Part shown: one piece after another, positions 42,154-51,893 of the stretch
How positions within the stretch are numbered: the stretch's first letter is position 1
How the letters are laid out: the number at the start of each line of letters is the position of its first letter
Assembly (NCBI GenBank): GCA_001898235.1
Contig: MKTN01000071.1
Location: forward strand, 103,942-167,941
Source of the DNA: Gammaproteobacteria bacterium 39-13
GTDB lineage: Bacteria; Pseudomonadota; Gammaproteobacteria; Berkiellales; Berkiellaceae
Length of the DNA stretch: 64,000 bases
Reading direction: 5' to 3'
Translations under genes and position numbers: made by a program
Notes under the pieces: generated by a model
Database searches by the model: none
What the model was told of the DNA's origin: nothing
The model's input: only the letters and a program-made list of their open reading frames with translations

Positions 42154-42457
42154 GATTTTAATCTCCTAAATACTCACCTAAAAGGCGCGTATAAAAAACA
42201 TAGCACATGGTTTTTGCAAATTTCATAAATTTTTCAAGAAATGTAGGGGAAAATAGCACCAATATGAGATTTTGTCTTCTAAGCTATTGTATTCATTAAA
42301 ATATTTCAGGTAAAAAAGTTTAAAATTTTGCTGAATCTTAACACAGAGCCTTATAAAAATCGGCCAAAAAATAGAGGTGGGAAGGGTGTTAAAATGAAAG
42401 AGATGAAGGCAGTTTACATCTCACCAACCATGTAGAGAAAATCCAAAATACAAAACA
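42154..42457. other. intergenic region, promoter of the histone-like gene
   Basis: 304 AT-rich bases. A 13-codon ORF at 42394-42435 with a purine-rich leader is too short to support. No repeat core or strong terminator is seen. Confidence 0.4.
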
Positions 42458-42820
42458 TTATTCTTCTTCGTTTTGAAGTTGGGCACGCAGTTTTGCAAGA
42501 TCAATTTTTTTAGCATCATTGACTAATGCATCTAATGCGGTTGCAGTCTGCACGCCCGCTTCAGCAAATACAGCAAATTCCCTTCGAAAGATCATGAGAA
42601 AAGGAATAGAGCGTATATTAAAATCATTCGCAAGAGCTATTTCTGCATCTATATCAACTTTTGCAAAAATAACATCCTCATGGTGCTTGCTTATCTGTTC
42701 AAAAACAGGGGAAAAAGCTAAGCAAGGACCGCACCACTTTGCCCAAAAATCGACCACAACAACGTCATTATTTTGAATCACCTCATCAAAATTATGCTGC
42801 GTTAAAGTTATGATCGACAT
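42458..42820 (-). CDS. thioredoxin
   Basis: A 120-residue thioredoxin-fold protein with active site W29-C30-G31-P32-C33 and cis-Pro in 'SIPFLMIF'. It reduces disulfides in cytosolic proteins. The C-terminus has about 15 extra charged residues ('DLAKLRAQLQNEEE') compared with the ~108-residue TrxA. It starts three bases after the adk stop, so the two are co-transcribed. Whether it is the main thioredoxin or an accessory one is unknown. Confidence 0.9.
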   Translation of the reverse strand: MSIITLTQHNFDEVIQNNDVVVVDFWAKWCGPCLAFSPVFEQISKHHEDVIFAKVDIDAEIALANDFNIRSIPFLMIFRREFAVFAEAGVQTATALDALVNDAKKIDLAKLRAQLQNEEE

Positions 42821-42823
42821 AGA

Positions 42824-43480
42824 TTATCCTTCAAGTTGACTGAAAATTTCTTCACATACAGCTAAAGGTGAATCCTTACCGTTGATCTTGACAAATTGCG
42901 GCGCAATTTGTGGTTCCCTTACAGCCAATTGGATGTAATAACCCGTAACAGGTGCAGTTTGTGCATGATAAATAGCCAATCGACGACGAATCGTTTCTTC
43001 TTTATCATCTTCACGTTGAATCAACAGATCACCGGTCACATCATCGTGATTAGGACGTTGCGGTGGCTGGAAAACATCATGGTAAACACGCCCCGATCCT
43101 GGATGGATCCTACGCCCACTCAATCGCAACACAATTTCATCATCAGGCACATCTAGCTCAATGATCTTATCAATTTGAACATTGGCTAATGTTAACGCTT
43201 CAGCTTGCTTGACTGTGCGTGGAAATCCATCCAACAAGAAACCTTTTTCGCAATCTGGTTGTCGGATCCGCTCTTTGACCATTTTGATGATAACGTCATC
43301 AGAAACTAACCCACCTGCATCCATCGTATGCTTGGCTTGGATCCCCAAAGGAGTGCCTTCGGCAACATTTTTTCTTAACATATCACCAGTAGATATTTGA
43401 GGTATCCCAAAGCGCTCAATGATAAATTGAGCTTGTGTTCCTTTGCCGGAGCCCGGGGGGCCAAGTAGTATTAACCGCAT
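42824..43480 (-). CDS. adk: adenylate kinase
   Basis: A 218-residue long-form adenylate kinase (ATP + AMP to 2 ADP). P-loop '[15 protein letters not shown]' at the start, AMP-binding '[10 protein letters not shown]', and a LID domain '[16 protein letters not shown]' without the zinc cysteines, as in other Gram-negative bacteria. It heads an adk-thioredoxin unit. Confidence 0.96.
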   Translation of the reverse strand: MRLILLGPPGSGKGTQAQFIIERFGIPQISTGDMLRKNVAEGTPLGIQAKHTMDAGGLVSDDVIIKMVKERIRQPDCEKGFLLDGFPRTVKQAEALTLANVQIDKIIELDVPDDEIVLRLSGRRIHPGSGRVYHDVFQPPQRPNHDDVTGDLLIQREDDKEETIRRRLAIYHAQTAPVTGYYIQLAVREPQIAPQFVKINGKDSPLAVCEEIFSQLEG

Positions 43481-43654
43481 CTGTGCTTAATCCTCGTGAA
43501 ACATTGATATCACTCAGGAAGTATAACGAGACTTTAGCTTCGGGCCAATGATTATCCAAAAGTTTGTTTAAAAGCTAACTACTGTGTTCTCCTAGAATTA
43601 AAGCACATCGTATAAATATTCATGTTTCAAGCTTAGATATTGAAAGTAAAAAAA

Positions 43655-46309
43655 CTAACCAGTATTTTGCATCCCAGCAGCAATACCTGAAATCGTGACC
43701 AGCAAGGCATCCTTATTTTTATTGTTTTGAATTGTGTCACCTTGCGTGCGTACGCGACAAAGCAATTCAGCCTGTAATACATGCAAAGGATAAAGATAAG
43801 GTGAACGAAGGAGCAGCGTTCTCAATAAAATAGGATTCGTCTCAAGCAATTTCTCAATATTCAATGCTTTTAAAATGGCCTCTTGGGTTTGTAAAAATTT
43901 AAGACGTAGCAATTCTCCCTCTGAACGCAATGCCAATGGGACAAGACGTGTTTCGTAAAAAGTAAAAATTTCCAGGGAGGCTTTTGTTAAAACCATCTCC
44001 ACCATGCTTAACAATGATCGAAAAAATGGCCACTCATCTGCCATTTCTCGAATCAAAGCAAGATCGGATGCTTCTGCTACCTGCAAGGCATCTCCAACTC
44101 CTAACCACGCTGGCAGCAAAAGGCGGTTTTGTGTCCAGGCAAATACCCAGGGAATTGCACGTAGGCCTTCTATACCCTTGTCTTGATAGCGACGCGATGG
44201 CCTCGAACCTATTGCTAAAGAGCCAATTTCTTGCAAAGGCGTCACCTGATAAAAATAATCAACAAAATGCTGATTATTTTTCACAACGTTTCGATAAGCC
44301 TGAAAAGATGAATCACAAAGTAATTGCATCATCTGGCGCCAAGATTGTTTAGGTTGAGGTGGGGGTAAAAGAGAAGCTTCCAAGGTTGCTGTTGCATAAA
44401 GCTCTAAAGTACGACGAGCACGTTCTGGTAAGCTGTATTTATTACGGATAACTTCTCCTTGCTCTGTAACACGCAAGCTTCCTTCAACAGAGCCTGGTGG
44501 CTGAGAACGGATCGCCATATGTGCAGGCGCCCCGCCCCTACCAACAGAGCCTCCCCTACCGTGAAACAATGTTAATCTAATACCATGCTTTTTTGCCACC
44601 AGAACTAAATTTTCTTGGGCATTATATTGAGCCCATCCTGCAGCTAATATGCCAGCATCTTTCCCAGAATCTGAATAGCCAATCATGATTTCTTGATGGC
44701 CGTGAATATGATTCTTATACCAATTGCAAGCTAACAACGCATCAAGACACAGAGGTGCTTGTTGCAAGTCAGATTGAGTTTCAAATAAAGGAACCACGCG
44801 CATGGGGTGAACAACACCTGCTTCTTTTTGTAATAAACACACGGCTAAAATGTCGCTAGGATGACCCGCCATCGATATGACATAAGCTCCCATTGATGCT
44901 GGTAATTGCCTTGCTATCATACAACATGTTTTCCATACCTCATGTGACATCTCAGTTAGCGGTATTTCATTTGTTATAAATGGCGAAGTCGATGATAATT
45001 TATCTTTTAAAAAAGATTGACGTTTTTTCTCATCCCATTCGTTATAAGATCCTATCCCCAAATATTGAGTTACTTCATCCAATAATTGCGTATGTTTTGC
45101 TGCTTCTTGCCTGACATCTAAACGCGTTAAAGCTATGCCGAAACAAGCTACACGACGAATAAGATCTGTCAATTCGCCATCTGCAATGCACTGTGCGTGG
45201 CATGCTTGCAAGGAGTGATGGCACAGCAGTAACGGTTCTAATATCTGTTCTTTTCTTTCTATAATATCCCATGCATCACTTGATTTTCCTGCTAATTTGA
45301 CTTCTATCCATTGTTTTGTTGCCAATAATTGATCTTTCAATTTTTTCAACAACGCGCGATAGGGCTCTGGAGCATCTCCTACGTATTCTCGTAATGCTTG
45401 GTTGCAATCTTGCATAGATAATGCGGCACTCAACGCATTCACATCTCGTGCATATAAATCTGCTGCCATCCATCTTGCTAATAAACACACTTTTTCTGTT
45501 ACATCAGAAGTTACATTCGGATTGCCATCTCTATCTCCTCCCATCCAAGAACTAAAACAAATCGGGGAAGCAACCAAAGGCAAGGATTGTCCAGTAAATT
45601 TCTTCAACTGCCTATCAAGCTCTTTAATAAACCCAGGTAGCGCCGGCCAAAGACTATTCTCAATCACGGCAAATCCCCATTTTGCTTCATCAATAGGGGT
45701 AGGTTTACGTCGACGAATTTCATCGGTTTGCCACACCGAGGTAACTTCACGGTACAATGATTCCTCTGTCTCCAGAAATTCTTCAGGGGTTAAACGTTTT
45801 TCATCGTAATCTCGGAGCAAGCGCCCAATTTTATCAAACTTTTGCATTAAAGTGCGCCGCATAACTTCTGTTGGATGAGCTGTCAACACTAAATCAATAT
45901 TTAAATGTTCAACAGCAAGATACAATCTTTCGGGCGCGATATTTTTATCTTGAAATTCTTTGAAGGTTGCTTCAATAGAGCCTAACTGTGATACAGACTG
46001 ATGATGTAATTGATGCCAACGCGCTCGCCTAATCCGATGTACATTTTCTGCAATGTTCGCTAAATTCAAAAAATGACTAAATGCACGCGCAACACCAAGC
46101 ATTTCGTCTGAGGTAAGCCCCTGCAACAATGCATTAAGCGCTTTATCCGCTGCTACATCACCAAGGCATGCCTCTTTTGATAATTGCCGAATGGTTTCAA
46201 TTTTTTGATATAATGCATCCCCCACTTGTGCCTTAAGTGTTTTACCTAATGTATCACCCAGTAACCGAACGTTACTTCGTAAAGGCGCATTGGGATCAGA
46301 GATACTCAT
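43655..46309 (-). CDS. ppc: phosphoenolpyruvate carboxylase
   Basis: An 884-residue enzyme that adds bicarbonate to PEP to give oxaloacetate, refilling the TCA cycle. The catalytic motifs are 'VLTAHPTEVMRRTLMQKF' and the Gly-rich loop 'LFHGRGGSVGRGGAP'; the C-terminus 'GIAAGMQNTG' is the diagnostic ending. A TTG at 46324 would add five residues; I chose the ATG at 46309, which gives the usual start. It is monocistronic, with a divergent LOG gene upstream. Confidence 0.95.
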   Translation of the reverse strand: MSISDPNAPLRSNVRLLGDTLGKTLKAQVGDALYQKIETIRQLSKEACLGDVAADKALNALLQGLTSDEMLGVARAFSHFLNLANIAENVHRIRRARWHQLHHQSVSQLGSIEATFKEFQDKNIAPERLYLAVEHLNIDLVLTAHPTEVMRRTLMQKFDKIGRLLRDYDEKRLTPEEFLETEESLYREVTSVWQTDEIRRRKPTPIDEAKWGFAVIENSLWPALPGFIKELDRQLKKFTGQSLPLVASPICFSSWMGGDRDGNPNVTSDVTEKVCLLARWMAADLYARDVNALSAALSMQDCNQALREYVGDAPEPYRALLKKLKDQLLATKQWIEVKLAGKSSDAWDIIERKEQILEPLLLCHHSLQACHAQCIADGELTDLIRRVACFGIALTRLDVRQEAAKHTQLLDEVTQYLGIGSYNEWDEKKRQSFLKDKLSSTSPFITNEIPLTEMSHEVWKTCCMIARQLPASMGAYVISMAGHPSDILAVCLLQKEAGVVHPMRVVPLFETQSDLQQAPLCLDALLACNWYKNHIHGHQEIMIGYSDSGKDAGILAAGWAQYNAQENLVLVAKKHGIRLTLFHGRGGSVGRGGAPAHMAIRSQPPGSVEGSLRVTEQGEVIRNKYSLPERARRTLELYATATLEASLLPPPQPKQSWRQMMQLLCDSSFQAYRNVVKNNQHFVDYFYQVTPLQEIGSLAIGSRPSRRYQDKGIEGLRAIPWVFAWTQNRLLLPAWLGVGDALQVAEASDLALIREMADEWPFFRSLLSMVEMVLTKASLEIFTFYETRLVPLALRSEGELLRLKFLQTQEAILKALNIEKLLETNPILLRTLLLRSPYLYPLHVLQAELLCRVRTQGDTIQNNKNKDALLVTISGIAAGMQNTG

Positions 46310-46537
46310 GCTGCGACATTCCAAGTCGGATTCTTCCTTTTTAAGGATAGCATCCCTTAGTGCTTGAACCAGTTTGGTTTTAGGCTAGGCGTTAAGTACC
46401 TGAGCAACAGCAATGGTATAACATGATCTGCGAAGTATGCGCAGCCAAGAACGTCTACAGCCAAACTGGAAACTATTGTAGGTGGGTGTTATAGTGAAAA
46501 TGCAACAATATGAAAATTAACATGAAAGGATGTTTCT
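46310..46537. other. divergent ppc / LOG gene promoter region with repeat element
   Basis: A repeat element lies at about 46369-46475. Its ends CCAGTTTGG and CCAAACTGG are inverted, and GGTTTTAGGCTAGGCG follows the left end. An extended -10, TGTTATAGT, at 46487-46495 is a candidate promoter for the LOG gene. Confidence 0.5.
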
Positions 46538-47248
46538 ATGCGGAAGGAATCTCGCTCCCTCAGCATCAATGATACCCTCATGGCCAAGGAATCATGGAAA
46601 GTTTTCCAGGTCATGGCAGAATTTGTAGAAGGCTATGAGCGTCTCGTTCATATCCCTCCCTCCGTAAGTATCTTTGGTTCAGCACGCTTAAAAGCCGGAC
46701 ATCCTTGGTATAATCTTACCTTGGAAATTGCAAAAGCTTTATCAGAGTCAGGCTACAGCGTTGTTAGCGGTGGTGGTCCTGGACTTATGGAAGCAGCTAA
46801 CAAAGGTGCTAAAGAAGGCCCCTCATTAAGTGTGGGACTAAATATCGTATTACCTCATGAAGAAGTCATGAATGAATACCAAGATATCTCTTTGCGCTTT
46901 CGCCACTTTTTCACTCGCAAAGTGATGTTTGTTAAATATGCTTCAGCCTATGTTGTCATGCCCGGGGGGTTTGGCACCTTAGATGAACTCGCAGAAATTC
47001 TGGCTCTTGTCCAAACCGGAAAAACTCGTCGGATCCCAATTATTCTTGTGGTTGAAGAATTTTGGCGCGATCTGTTGAGCTGGTTTAAGTCAACGCTAGT
47101 CGCCAATGATACTATTCATGCTGACGATTTGAATTTGTACAAAGTGGTGAATACACCGGAAGAAGTGGTTGCAGCATTACATGATTTCTATCGTGATCGC
47201 AGCCCAAGCCCTTCACCTAAAGAACGCGAGATCATGTCTGATCTATAA
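46538..47248 (+). CDS. LOG family protein (Rossmann fold, PGGxGTxxE motif)
   Basis: A 236-residue protein with 'SGGGPGLMEAANKGAKEG' and 'MPGGFGTLDELAEIL', the signature of the LOG (cytokinin phosphoribohydrolase-like, formerly 'lysine decarboxylase-like') family. Members cleave nucleoside 5'-monophosphates to base and ribose 5-phosphate; in most bacteria the physiological substrate is unclear. AAAGGATG precedes the ATG. A strong terminator follows. Confidence 0.9.
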   Translation: MRKESRSLSINDTLMAKESWKVFQVMAEFVEGYERLVHIPPSVSIFGSARLKAGHPWYNLTLEIAKALSESGYSVVSGGGPGLMEAANKGAKEGPSLSVGLNIVLPHEEVMNEYQDISLRFRHFFTRKVMFVKYASAYVVMPGGFGTLDELAEILALVQTGKTRRIPIILVVEEFWRDLLSWFKSTLVANDTIHADDLNLYKVVNTPEEVVAALHDFYRDRSPSPSPKEREIMSDL

Positions 47249-47254
47249 AATAGC

Positions 47255-47288
47255 GGGTTGGCAATGTTCTTTTGCCAACCCCTTTTTT
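47255..47288. terminator. rho-independent terminator
   Basis: Ten-base-pair stem GGGTTGGCAA/TTGCCAACCC with a seven-base loop, followed by CTTTTTT, between the convergent LOG and mazG genes. Confidence 0.85.
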
Positions 47289-47299
47289 CGAACTAGCTT

Positions 47300-48103
47300 T
47301 TATTTCTTTTCTTCTATTTTAACTTCATCCCAAAATTGATCTAATTCTTCTAAAGTAAACATCTCCCAAGACTGGCCAGATTTATTTACCCTATTTTCAA
47401 CGCCACTAAAACGCCGCTCAAATTTATCATTTGCCCGACGCAAAATCGTCTCAGCATCAGATTTAATGTGCCTGGCCAGGTTAGCACAAACGAATAAAAT
47501 ATCACCTAATTCTTCTTCAAGTGCCATCTTATCATTTTGCGTATAAGATTCTTCAAATTCTTTAATTTCTTCTTGAATTTTATCTAACACAAAACGAATA
47601 TGCGGCCAATCAAATCCAACTCTAGCAGCTCTTGCCTGTAATTTCTGTGCTCGAACTAGTGCAGGCAAATTTTTAGGAATATCAGCCAAAACACCAGGTG
47701 TAGATTGTTGCTTCTTCTGGCGTTCCTTTTCTTTTAAAGCTTCCCATAAATTATGCTGCTCCTCCGCAGTATTATGCATTTTTTCGTCAGAAAAAATATG
47801 CGGATGACGGCGAATTAATTTTTCCTCTAATGCGCTGACAACATCATGAAAGTCAAACCAAGATTTTTCTTTGCCTATTTGGCAATAAAACAAGATTTGT
47901 AGTAACAAATCCCCCAGCTCAACTTTAATATCTTGAGGTTCAGCGCGTTCAATCGCGTCAATAACTTCATAAGTTTCTTCTAGCGTATGCGGGATGATAG
48001 ATTCAAAAGTTTGTGACTTATCCCATGGACATCCTTGAACGGGATCTCGCAAGCGAGCCATAATATCAAGCAATTCTTGAATAGTGGTGTCTGCTTTATT
48101 CAT
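47300..48103 (-). CDS. mazG: nucleoside triphosphate pyrophosphohydrolase MazG
   Basis: A 267-residue protein with tandem MazG domains. The first has 'GCPWDKSQTFESIIPHTLEETYEV' (parts GCPWDKSQTF, HTLEETYEV) and 'ELGDLLLQILFY'; the second has 'EEIKEFEE' and 'EELGDILFVCANL', with EExxE metal-binding patterns. It hydrolyses NTPs to NMPs and in E. coli counters ppGpp accumulation. It lies two bases behind relA. Confidence 0.94.
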   Translation of the reverse strand: MNKADTTIQELLDIMARLRDPVQGCPWDKSQTFESIIPHTLEETYEVIDAIERAEPQDIKVELGDLLLQILFYCQIGKEKSWFDFHDVVSALEEKLIRRHPHIFSDEKMHNTAEEQHNLWEALKEKERQKKQQSTPGVLADIPKNLPALVRAQKLQARAARVGFDWPHIRFVLDKIQEEIKEFEESYTQNDKMALEEELGDILFVCANLARHIKSDAETILRRANDKFERRFSGVENRVNKSGQSWEMFTLEELDQFWDEVKIEEKK

Positions 48104-48105
48104 TA

Positions 48106-50319
48106 TTATTTTCGAGTATCTGAATGTGTTGAATGCAAACGCTGCACTTCTAAAACATTCGGTAACTGCCCTATTTTGTTTAATATATTAGTTAATGCGC
48201 CAAGATCAGATATTTCCAAGGTCAACACTAAATTCGCAATATTATCATCCTTGTTTGTCAAAGTGTTCACAGCAATCACGTTAATTTTTTCATTGCTTAA
48301 TATAGAGGTAATATCGCGTAACAATCCCTGTCTGTCATACGCTTTAATATTGATATCGACAGGATATACATTTTTTCTTGTTTCACCCCAGTCAACCTGT
48401 ATTAAACGCTGTTCTTCCTCTGGCTTATTCAGCACATTAATGCAATCCTGACGGTGGATGGTCACCCCTCTACCTAAGGTAATATATCCAACGATACGAT
48501 CCCCCGGCAAAGGTTTGCAGCATCGTCCAAAATGGCACAATAAATTCCCTACGCCTTGGATAGTAATTTCCGATTGCTGCAAAGAAGAAGGGCGCGCCAG
48601 ATGAGCTGTAATATCATCTTCAGCTGCTGATTCAAGGGTCTCTACCCGCTGTAAAGCGTTCACAATCTGGCTGGTGCGAAGATCTCCGCCCCCTAAGGCA
48701 GCGTATAAATCTTCTATACTTTTTACGCCTAATTTACTTAGAATTTTGCCTAAACCGCCGATCTCTAGCCCCATTCGCTTAAATTCTCTTTCAAGCATTT
48801 CTTTACCTTGGGCAACATTTTGATCGCGCGCTTGACGCTTAAACCAGTTATGAACTTTAGCCCTAGCACGTGCACTTCTTAAGTAGCCTAGATTTGGGTT
48901 TAACCAATCTCTGCTAGGAGTCCCACTTTTAACAGATAATATTTCAACTTGCTCACCAGAAGATAAAGGATAATTTAATGTCACAATCGATCCATTTACC
49001 TTAGCTCCGCGACAAGAATGACCTAAATCAGTATGGATATGGTAAGCAAAATCTAAAGGAGTTGCCCCCTGAGGCAGATCAACCACATCACCTTGTGGGG
49101 TAAAAATATAGACCCTATCTTCTAATAATTCCTGCAATAATAGCTCATTCACATCGCCATCTTGCGCTTGTTCGCTCCAATCTAAAATTTGCCGCAAAGC
49201 ATTAAGTTTCTTTTGATAACCAGGATCAAGCTTACCACCTTCTTTATAAAGCCAATGCGCAGCAACACCCAATTCTGCTTCTTGATGCATCGAAAAGGTG
49301 CGAATTTGAATTTCTAGAGTACGACCTTCAGGTCCAATTACCGCAGTATGAAGTGAGCGGTAACCATTCTCTTTAGGCGTTGCAATATAATCATCAAATT
49401 CTTTAGGAATATGTTGCCATAATGAATGCACTATCCCTAACGCAGCATAGCAATCTCTTACCTCGGGAACTAATATTCGCACCGCACGCACATCATAAAT
49501 ATCAGAAAAATCCAAATTTTTTCTGTTCATTTTGCGCCAAATGCTATAAATATGTTTCACACGGCCAGTAATTTCAGCCTCAATATGTTCATTTGATAAA
49601 GCTTGCTTTAACTGTTCAATCACATTTTTAACATAAATTTCACGATCAAGGCGCTTTTCATCTAACAATTTTGCAATGTGCTTATAAGCCTCTGGCTCAA
49701 GATAACGAAATGCAAAATCTTCTAGTTCCCACTTAATTTGACCTATGCCCAAGCGATTTGCTAGTGGCGCATAAATATCTCTTGTTTCTAAGGCAAATTG
49801 ATGTCGGGTTTCTTTGTCTAATACTGTCGCTGCTCGTAAAGATGTGATCCGCTCGGCTAATTTAATTAATACCACACGAACATCTTCAACAACAGCAAGT
49901 AGCATCTTACGTAAATTATCATGATAAGCGGTGGAACTTGTGCCTTTGGCCTGATGCGTGCGAGTCGTAATATGGATAACACCAGAAACTAAATTGGAAA
50001 CTTCTGCACCCAATGTGTTTTTAATTTCTTCTAAACTCAGTTCACCATAATGTGCAGGAAAATAAACAATTGCAGCTAATAACGTTTCTATATCCGGTTC
50101 AAGTGTCCCTAAAGTTTCAGCTGTCATCAGTCCTTGACGCAAACATGACTCGTTGACGCAGGTAAGGTGATGTCCGCCATGCTCTAAGTTTAAAAGTGCA
50201 GCTTGTTTGAGCAATGTTTGTTCTTTTGCAGGACGATTTAATCCAATTCGTTCGACCCACTTTTGGATATCAATACTGCCATCACTTGTTTTGGGGAGAT
50301 CGTCCCTTATCTTAACCAT
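48106..50319 (-). CDS. relA: GTP pyrophosphokinase RelA, (p)ppGpp synthetase
   Basis: A 737-residue long RSH protein. The N-terminal hydrolase domain is degenerate: 'IVYFPAHYGELS' replaces the catalytic HD motif. The synthetase has 'DIYDVRAVRILV', the RelA-type 'EFDDYIATPKENGYRSLHT' and 'EIQIRT'. TGS ('VYIFTPQGDVVDLPQGATPL'), zinc-finger-like and ACT domains follow. It senses starved ribosomes and makes (p)ppGpp, the signal that in Legionella relatives feeds the LetA/LetS switch; a LetS-type kinase is encoded at 57066. Gene order rlmD-relA-mazG matches that of other gammaproteobacteria. Confidence 0.94.
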   Translation of the reverse strand: MVKIRDDLPKTSDGSIDIQKWVERIGLNRPAKEQTLLKQAALLNLEHGGHHLTCVNESCLRQGLMTAETLGTLEPDIETLLAAIVYFPAHYGELSLEEIKNTLGAEVSNLVSGVIHITTRTHQAKGTSSTAYHDNLRKMLLAVVEDVRVVLIKLAERITSLRAATVLDKETRHQFALETRDIYAPLANRLGIGQIKWELEDFAFRYLEPEAYKHIAKLLDEKRLDREIYVKNVIEQLKQALSNEHIEAEITGRVKHIYSIWRKMNRKNLDFSDIYDVRAVRILVPEVRDCYAALGIVHSLWQHIPKEFDDYIATPKENGYRSLHTAVIGPEGRTLEIQIRTFSMHQEAELGVAAHWLYKEGGKLDPGYQKKLNALRQILDWSEQAQDGDVNELLLQELLEDRVYIFTPQGDVVDLPQGATPLDFAYHIHTDLGHSCRGAKVNGSIVTLNYPLSSGEQVEILSVKSGTPSRDWLNPNLGYLRSARARAKVHNWFKRQARDQNVAQGKEMLEREFKRMGLEIGGLGKILSKLGVKSIEDLYAALGGGDLRTSQIVNALQRVETLESAAEDDITAHLARPSSLQQSEITIQGVGNLLCHFGRCCKPLPGDRIVGYITLGRGVTIHRQDCINVLNKPEEEQRLIQVDWGETRKNVYPVDINIKAYDRQGLLRDITSILSNEKINVIAVNTLTNKDDNIANLVLTLEISDLGALTNILNKIGQLPNVLEVQRLHSTHSDTRK

Positions 50320-50350
50320 TCTTATCCCTTAGAAATCCTGCAAAATCAGC

Positions 50351-50380
50351 GCCCCACACAGTGGGGCTTGCCTCTTTTTA
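50351..50380 (+). terminator. hairpin between rlmD and relA
   Basis: Stem GCCCCAC/GTGGGGC with loop ACA (50351-50367). The T-rich tract is on the plus-strand side (TTGCCTCTTTTTAT), while both neighbouring genes run on the minus strand, so its role is unclear; it could attenuate read-through between rlmD and relA. Confidence 0.4.
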
Positions 50381-50387
50381 TCACTGG

Positions 50388-51719
50388 CTAGGGTTTACGG
50401 AACAACCCCATCGTTTCAACGTGCGCGGTATGTGGAAACATATCCATGACGCCTACTTTTGCCAAACTAAACCCGTGTTGATGAACAAGTATAGCCGCAT
50501 CTCGTGCAAAGGTAGCAGGATTGCATGAAATATATAAAATTTCTTTCACGTTAAACCGAGATATCTGATTAACTATTTCTTCTGCACCACAACGAGGCGG
50601 ATCAAGTACTATCTTGGTATATTGCTTCTTAGCCCATGATTGTTCAGCAAAATCCTTACTCAGATCACAGGCATGAAACTCTATATTAGTTAGTTGATTA
50701 TTTCGAGCGTTTTCTGTTGCTCGAGCGACCATTTGAGCCGTACCCTCCACCCCCACGACATCATGAGCCTTTTGCGCAAAGGGCAGACTAAAATTCCCTA
50801 ATCCGCAAAATAAATCTAAGATAGAATCGTTTGAGGAAGGATTCAACAACGTAAGCGCTTGGTTCACCATTTGCTGATTGATTTCTTGATTAACCTGAGT
50901 GAAATCTAAAGGATGAAAATGATAGGTTAGCTGTTGATCTTTTAGCACATAACGCAACGCTAAGGACGAATTCACGGGCCATATTTTATGAACCGAATCC
51001 ACTCCTTGAGGCTGCAAATAAAGTGAAAAATGAAACCTTTCACAAAAGGTGGTTAATGCGGCAATGTCCTGTTCACTTAATGGGGCAAGATGACGAAAAA
51101 CTAAAGCCACTTCCTCTTCGCCAATGGCAATTTCAATTTGAGGAATATGCATTTTCCCTTCAAGGGAATTAATTAAATCACGCAGTTCTTTAATGCGAGA
51201 TCCCACACGTGGATCTAATACTTCGCAGCCTTCAATAATCGCTATTTTGTTATTTCCTTGCTCTCTAAATCCAATTAATAGCGCATCTTTTTTTTCTACA
51301 AAACGTACCCCTAAGCGCGCTTTTTGTCGATAACCAAATGGAGTGGAGACTAAAGGAGGCAGCCATTCTTCTGGCGTGACTTTAGCTTGATTAACGAGTT
51401 GCTCTTCAAGCATTTTTTGTTTGTGTAAAATCTGGCTACTTGGTGCTAAATGTTGTAATTGGCAACCACCACATAATCCAAAATGTTCACACTTGGGTAC
51501 GACACGAGTAGATGCTTGATTAATTACATCAACTGTTGTGGCTTCACTGTATCTTGAATGACAACGAGTAAATTTGGCGTTTACGGTTTCTCCCGGTAAA
51601 GCACCAAAAACAAACATCACTTTATTATCTTGCCGTGCTATCCCTCTTCCATCGTGGGATAAACCAGTAATTTCTACTTCAACAGGATTTTGGGGAATGG
51701 GTTTTCTTCGATGAGACAT
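50388..51719 (-). CDS. rlmD: 23S rRNA (uracil-1939-C5)-methyltransferase RlmD
   Basis: A 443-residue RumA-type enzyme. The N-terminal TRAM domain ('VEITGLSHDGRGIAR') is followed by the iron-sulfur cysteines 'CEHFGLCGGCQLQH' and the methyltransferase domain with 'ILDLFCGLGNFSLPFA', 'LDPPRCGAEE' and nucleophile Cys in 'YISCNPATFARD'. An in-frame TTG six codons upstream is less likely than the ATG at 51719, which has AGTAGGTG before it. Confidence 0.94.
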   Translation of the reverse strand: MSHRRKPIPQNPVEVEITGLSHDGRGIARQDNKVMFVFGALPGETVNAKFTRCHSRYSEATTVDVINQASTRVVPKCEHFGLCGGCQLQHLAPSSQILHKQKMLEEQLVNQAKVTPEEWLPPLVSTPFGYRQKARLGVRFVEKKDALLIGFREQGNNKIAIIEGCEVLDPRVGSRIKELRDLINSLEGKMHIPQIEIAIGEEEVALVFRHLAPLSEQDIAALTTFCERFHFSLYLQPQGVDSVHKIWPVNSSLALRYVLKDQQLTYHFHPLDFTQVNQEINQQMVNQALTLLNPSSNDSILDLFCGLGNFSLPFAQKAHDVVGVEGTAQMVARATENARNNQLTNIEFHACDLSKDFAEQSWAKKQYTKIVLDPPRCGAEEIVNQISRFNVKEILYISCNPATFARDAAILVHQHGFSLAKVGVMDMFPHTAHVETMGLFRKP

Positions 51720-51893
51720 AGCACCTACTCTAATCAACTACCTTGACGTTATATTAACATTATCAACAATTCTCGGCGAATTTCCGAAACTACATTCTGA
51801 TAAAACGATTGGGATAACTAAGGAGAAGAATCGACATTCTCCCCCCATAATTGCAAGCAAAAGTTCAGCTTTTGCGCAGCAAATTATCCAGCC

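Noticed and set aside
42394..42435. 13-codon ORF with a purine-rich leader (MKEMKAVYISPTM)
   Set aside because: Too short to tell from chance; no homology or coupling to a neighbour.
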